Shown: one piece after another, positions 60,414 to 64,000 of the stretch
Position numbering within the stretch: the stretch's first letter is position 1
Layout of the letters: the number at the start of each line of letters is the position of its first letter
Origin: SZUA-309 sp965233675
GTDB taxonomy: Bacteria > Pseudomonadota > Gammaproteobacteria > Pseudomonadales > Azotimanducaceae
Length of the DNA: 64,000 nt
Reading direction: 5' to 3'
Assembly (NCBI GenBank): GCA_965233675.1
Contig: OZ247498.1
Location: 4,970,559-5,034,558 of the forward strand
Program-made: the position numbers and the translations under genes
Notes under the pieces: generated by a model
Told to the model about the DNA's origin: nothing
The model's database searches: none
What the model saw: the letters and a program-made list of their open reading frames with translations, nothing else

Positions 60414-61612
60414 GCGGCTCCACCGATCACGGCCCGGGGCCCATGGCCGGGATCCGGGTGGTGGATCTCACCAGCATGATTTCCGGTCCGGTGGCCACCA
60501 TGATGCTGGCCGATCAGGGCGCGGATGTGATCAAGGTGGAGCCGATCAACGGTGATCTGGTGCGCTTCATGGGGCCGAACCGGGAAGGCCTTTCATCCGG
60601 TTTCATTTCTGCGAATCGAAGCAAGCGCAGCCTCGCGCTGGATCTCAAAACCGAAAAAGGCATGGAGGTGATCCGGGCGCTGATTCGAACCGCCGACGTC
60701 TTCGTGCAGAACTTCCGGCCGGGTGCCATCGACCGGATGGGGTTGGGTGAAGCGGCCGTGCGTGCGCTTCGGGAAGACATCGTCTACGTCTCGATCAGCG
60801 GTTTTGGCGAGACCGGACCTTATGCGCACAAACGTGTCTATGATCCGGTTATCCAGGCGCTCTCCGGCCTGGCGGACATTCAGAAAGATGGGGAAACGGG
60901 TCGACCGAAGATGATCCGCACCATCATCCCGGATAAGACCACGGCCGTAACCGCGGCCCAGGCCATCACGGCCGCGCTCTTTGCCCGGGAACGGGGGCGG
61001 GGCGGGCAGCATGTGAAACTCGCCATGCTGGACACCATGGTGGCCTACCTCTGGCCGGAAGGCATGGCCGGTTATACGTTCATCGGCAAAGAGGTGAAAG
61101 CGTCCCGGGCCCAGTTTGCTCAGGACCTGATCTTTCAGACCACGGACGGCTACATCACCGCCGGTGCGGTATCCGATGCGGAATGGCAGGGCATGTGCCG
61201 GGCCCTGGAGCGGGAGGAATGGCTCGAGGATCCGCGTTTCAAGACAGCGAACGACCGGATCGTGAACGTGCGGGATCGACTTGCGATGACGGCGGAAGTG
61301 CTGGTCACCCGGAGCAGTGATGTCTGGCTCGAACGGCTGGATGCGGAGGGCGTCCCCTGCGCGCCCGTACTGCAGCGTCATGAGGTTTTCGAGCATGAGC
61401 AGGTCCGGATCAACGAAATGGTGGCCGAGCACGATCACCCGGTTGCAGGTAGAATCAGACAACCGCGGCCGGCCGCCCGGTTCGACCGAACTCCGGCAGC
61501 CATGCAGCGACATGCCCCCACCCTGGGCGAGCACAGCGAAGAGATCCTCACGGAGCTCGGGCTTGACGAAGCATCTTTGCAGGCTTTGAAAGCGGAAGGT
61601 GTGGTGGGTTGA
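60410..61612 (+). CDS. CaiB/BaiF family CoA-transferase
   Basis: A 400-residue family III CoA-transferase. Seen: MAGIRVVDLTSMISGPVATMMLADQGADVIKVE, NRSKRSLALDL, VFVQNFRPGAIDRMGLG, the active-site Asp in PDKTTAV, and VKLAMLDTMV. It begins at ATG 60410, overlapping the acyl-CoA synthetase stop. The pairing with a ligase suggests that the same substrate class is activated in two ways or that the CoA ester is passed on. It is only moderately similar to the other CoA-transferase in this window, judging from motifs. Confidence 0.92.
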   Translation: MSGSTDHGPGPMAGIRVVDLTSMISGPVATMMLADQGADVIKVEPINGDLVRFMGPNREGLSSGFISANRSKRSLALDLKTEKGMEVIRALIRTADVFVQNFRPGAIDRMGLGEAAVRALREDIVYVSISGFGETGPYAHKRVYDPVIQALSGLADIQKDGETGRPKMIRTIIPDKTTAVTAAQAITAALFARERGRGGQHVKLAMLDTMVAYLWPEGMAGYTFIGKEVKASRAQFAQDLIFQTTDGYITAGAVSDAEWQGMCRALEREEWLEDPRFKTANDRIVNVRDRLAMTAEVLVTRSSDVWLERLDAEGVPCAPVLQRHEVFEHEQVRINEMVAEHDHPVAGRIRQPRPAARFDRTPAAMQRHAPTLGEHSEEILTELGLDEASLQALKAEGVVG

Positions 61613-61657
61613 CCGTCTTTCAGCAGTAGACAAGAGCAGTAGCGCAAGGATCGGCGC

Positions 61658-63259
61658 ATGACAGGCCTCGGTCGCGATCTGGCGACCATCGAAAATCAGA
61701 CCTTTGATCTGGCGGTGATTGGCGGCGGCATCACCGGGGCCGGTGTTGCCCGGCATGCGGCGCTGGCCGGGCTGTCCACGCTGGTGGTGGAGGCGTCCGA
61801 CTTCGCTTCCGGCACCTCGTCACGGTCCACCAAGCTGATACACGGCGGTCTCAGGTACCTGGCCATGGGCGATTTCGCGCTGGTCAGAGAAGGGGCGCTG
61901 GAGCGGAAGAGTCTGAAGCAGATGGCGCCGCATCTGACACAGCCCCAGTGGATGGTGGTGCCTGCCCATTCCCGCATGGCCATGGCAAAGCTGCGGGTGG
62001 GCATCAGTCTCTATGAAACCCTGGGCGCGGTGGAACGGGATGACCGGCATCAGAACTGGGGTGCGCAGGACATTGCCAGCCGGGAGCCACTGCTGAATCA
62101 ATCCCGCTTCCCCTATGCCTGCAGCTACCGGGAGTACCTCACGGACGACGCCCGCCTGGTGCTGGCCACTCTGAGAGGCGCTGCGGCGAAAGGGGCGGTG
62201 GCGCTCAATCATGTACGGCTCATGGGCTTTTCGGCGGATGATTCCGGGATCGACCTGGAGTTGGCCGATATGCTCGGTGGGCAACGTCTGAACGCGCGGG
62301 CATCAGTGGTGGTCAATGCTGCCGGTCCCTGGGTGGAAAGCGTGCTCGGCATGAACCATTCGGCGGGCGGTTCGTCGAAAAGCAGGCCCAGACTGCACCT
62401 GTCCAAAGGTGTGCACATCGCCCTGCCGCGCGAGAAGCTGCCGCTGAACAACATGGTGATGATGACCACGGGAGATGGCCGTCCGGTTTTCGCCATCCCG
62501 AGAGGCCAGGTGGTCTATGTGGGCACCACGGATACGACCTACCGGGGCGATCCCGGATACTGGCCGGAGGTGACGGCGGAAGACGTGAACTACCTGCTCA
62601 AGCCGGTCAACGATCACTTCCGCGATGTCGGCATGGGCAGCAGCGACGTGGTAGGAAGCTGGGCTGGCCTGCGGCCGTTGATCCTTGAAGAAGGCAAGGC
62701 GCCGAAGGAAATGTCCCGGCGGGATGAGATCTGGCAATCGCCCGACCGTTTCATTTCCATTGCCGGCGGCAAGCTGACCGGTTACCGGAAAATGGCGGAG
62801 CAGGTGCTGGCCCGGGTGGGCAAGGTACTGAAGAAGGACGTGACCCTGGAAGATCCGCTGGCAACGCTGCCCGGTGGTGATCTGAAGGACGTGAACGCTC
62901 TGGTGGCGGAGACGGCTGCCCGATATGCGCAGAGTGAACGGGTTGCCCTGCGACTCGTGCGTCTGTACGGCAGTGAAGCGTCCACCGTACTGGGAGAAGC
63001 GCCGCAGCAGATTGCCGGGGGCGTGTTTGCTGAAGAGGTCCGCTGGGCGGTGCAGGAGGAAAGCGCCCAGACCCTCGAGGATGTGGTTTACCGGCGCCTG
63101 CGGGTGCCCTGGTTCCGGCCCGGCGAATCGCAGAATGTAGCGCTCGCCGCGGCGGACATCATGTCTGCGATGCTTGGCTGGGACGGTCAGCGAACGGATA
63201 TGGAACTGCGGACCGTGCGGGATCGGCTCCAGGAGGATCTGCGCTTCGCTCCGGAATGA
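61658..63259 (+). CDS. glpD: Glycerol-3-phosphate dehydrogenase, FAD-dependent
   Basis: A 533-residue GlpD-like protein. Seen: the FAD motif DLAVIGGGITGAGVARHAAL, SGTSSRSTKLIHGGLRYL, VNAAGPWVESVL, GTTDTTYRGDPGYWPEVTAEDV, the SIAGGKLTGYRKMA segment, and the C-terminal helical domain. It would oxidise glycerol-3-phosphate to dihydroxyacetone phosphate at the membrane with electrons to quinone. Follows the CoA-transferase after 45 bp, so probably an operon that channels glycerol and acyl parts from lipids. Confidence 0.92.
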   Translation: MTGLGRDLATIENQTFDLAVIGGGITGAGVARHAALAGLSTLVVEASDFASGTSSRSTKLIHGGLRYLAMGDFALVREGALERKSLKQMAPHLTQPQWMVVPAHSRMAMAKLRVGISLYETLGAVERDDRHQNWGAQDIASREPLLNQSRFPYACSYREYLTDDARLVLATLRGAAAKGAVALNHVRLMGFSADDSGIDLELADMLGGQRLNARASVVVNAAGPWVESVLGMNHSAGGSSKSRPRLHLSKGVHIALPREKLPLNNMVMMTTGDGRPVFAIPRGQVVYVGTTDTTYRGDPGYWPEVTAEDVNYLLKPVNDHFRDVGMGSSDVVGSWAGLRPLILEEGKAPKEMSRRDEIWQSPDRFISIAGGKLTGYRKMAEQVLARVGKVLKKDVTLEDPLATLPGGDLKDVNALVAETAARYAQSERVALRLVRLYGSEASTVLGEAPQQIAGGVFAEEVRWAVQEESAQTLEDVVYRRLRVPWFRPGESQNVALAAADIMSAMLGWDGQRTDMELRTVRDRLQEDLRFAPE

Positions 63260-63334
63260 TTTCCGGCTGACTGACTTCCCGTTTTCCGGTGGTACACTCC
63301 CGCTTTCACTTGGATTGTATGGGAGGGCATGCCA

Positions 63335-64000
63335 ATGGCTATGCAGCACACGCCACTACTGATGTCGAATATTCTCGATCGGGGGGCGAAAGTCGCGCCG
63401 AATGAGGAGATCGTTACCGCCACCGAGAACGGCGTTCGCCGCCAGACGTACAAGGAAACCCGGGATCGCGCTCACCAGCTGGCCCACGCACTGAAAGATG
63501 CCGGGATTGAGGTGGGTGACCGGGTCGGCACCTTCATGTGGAATGGTTCGAGGCATCTGGAGGCCTATCACGCCGCCGCCGGCATGGGTGCTGTGTTGCA
63601 TACGCTGAATGTTCGCCTGTCTGACAACGACCTCGAATACATCATCGATCATGCCCAGGACAAGGTGATCATCGTGGACGCGGACGTCCTGCCGCTGCTG
63701 GAAAAGCTCAAAGGGCGGATGCCGAGCGTGGAGCGGATCATCGTTGCGGTGGAGGAAGGATTTGAAGACTGGCAGACGGAACTGCCGAACCCCATCGATT
63801 ATGAGGAATTCATTGCCGGCAAACCCACCGAGTATGACTGGCCGCAGATCGATGAGAATTCGCCGCTGGGCCTCTGTTATACGAGCGGTACCACGGGTAA
63901 TCCGAAAGGGGTGGAGTACGAGCACCGTTCTCAGTATCTGCATACCATCACGGTGTCCATGACCGACAGCATCGGTCTTTCCGCCCGGGACAGCCTCTGC
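63335..64000 (+). CDS. Long-chain acyl-CoA synthetase (FadD-like), cut by window end
   Basis: The first 222 codons of an AMP-dependent acyl-CoA synthetase. Seen: LLMSNILDRGAKVAP, VGDRVGTFMWNGSRHLEAYHAAAGMGAVLHTLNVRLSDNDLEYI, and the P-loop YTSGTTGNPKGVEYEHRS. This opening is typical of medium- and long-chain acyl-CoA ligases. ATG 63335, with GGGAGG before; ATG 63329 in frame has too little spacing. Lies 75 bp after the glpD-like gene and continues past the edge. Confidence 0.88.
   Translation, partial: MAMQHTPLLMSNILDRGAKVAPNEEIVTATENGVRRQTYKETRDRAHQLAHALKDAGIEVGDRVGTFMWNGSRHLEAYHAAAGMGAVLHTLNVRLSDNDLEYIIDHAQDKVIIVDADVLPLLEKLKGRMPSVERIIVAVEEGFEDWQTELPNPIDYEEFIAGKPTEYDWPQIDENSPLGLCYTSGTTGNPKGVEYEHRSQYLHTITVSMTDSIGLSARDSLC

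Overview
This is a GC-rich chromosomal segment with dense, mostly short-spaced genes on both strands. Gene content points to a free-living, aerobic, Gram-negative gammaproteobacterium with a lipid- or xenobiotic-degrading lifestyle. The supporting features are four SDR dehydrogenases, two acyl-CoA synthetases, two family III CoA-transferases, a thiolase, an Old Yellow Enzyme, a flavin monooxygenase, a TonB receptor, a Bax glucosaminidase, a CnoX co-chaperone and Tex. The assignment is inferred from gene content only.

Layout. 1-8.7 kb: SDRs, an APH-like kinase, a quinol nitric oxide reductase, a GNAT acetyltransferase, a GFA-domain protein, an NTF2-like protein and a membrane-anchored LuxR-type regulator. 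8.8-18.6 kb: envelope and periplasmic proteins, including a DUF3604 gene broken by one extra C, a VWA protein with four Ig-like repeats, an esterase and a dihaem cytochrome lipoprotein. 18.7-26.7 kb: a catabolic or uptake cluster with a GPH symporter, a TonB receptor and DUF3237 protein, facing an operon of OYE, MarR, flavin monooxygenase and a quinone/azo reductase. The reductase starts at a non-standard codon. 27-35.5 kb: thiolase, alkaline phosphatase with a probable PHO box and a double-hairpin terminator, a tandem outer-membrane barrel and tex.

35.5-38.1 kb is a decayed, rearranged patch. It holds a 5'-truncated cardiolipin synthase with a 9-bp repeat, a possible frameshifted remnant and an intact ISL3-family element (36647-37950, 8-bp target duplication). 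The element has inserted into the terminator of a tRNA-Ser(CGA) gene. 38.1-48.7 kb carries Kelch, HDOD, serine hydrolase, CoA-transferase, Kazal-like lipoprotein, hydrolase, glycosyltransferase, polysaccharide deacetylase/Bax, aminotransferase and CnoX genes.

The most notable system lies at 48.9-54.7 kb: FHA protein, PP2C phosphatase, Ser/Thr kinase fused to an FGE/SUMF1-like domain, a two-partner-secretion (TpsB/FhaC-like) outer-membrane transporter with an N-terminal cytosolic and transmembrane extension, and a 90-residue exported protein. The genes overlap or nearly touch. This suggests a threonine-phosphorylation switch controlling a TPS transporter, a layout resembling T6SS post-translational control but with no T6SS genes here. 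The last 9 kb has a glutamine synthetase-like/GATase/DUF6279 overlap cluster, a PspC pair, and fatty-acyl/CoA and glycerol-3-phosphate metabolism, ending in a truncated acyl-CoA synthetase.
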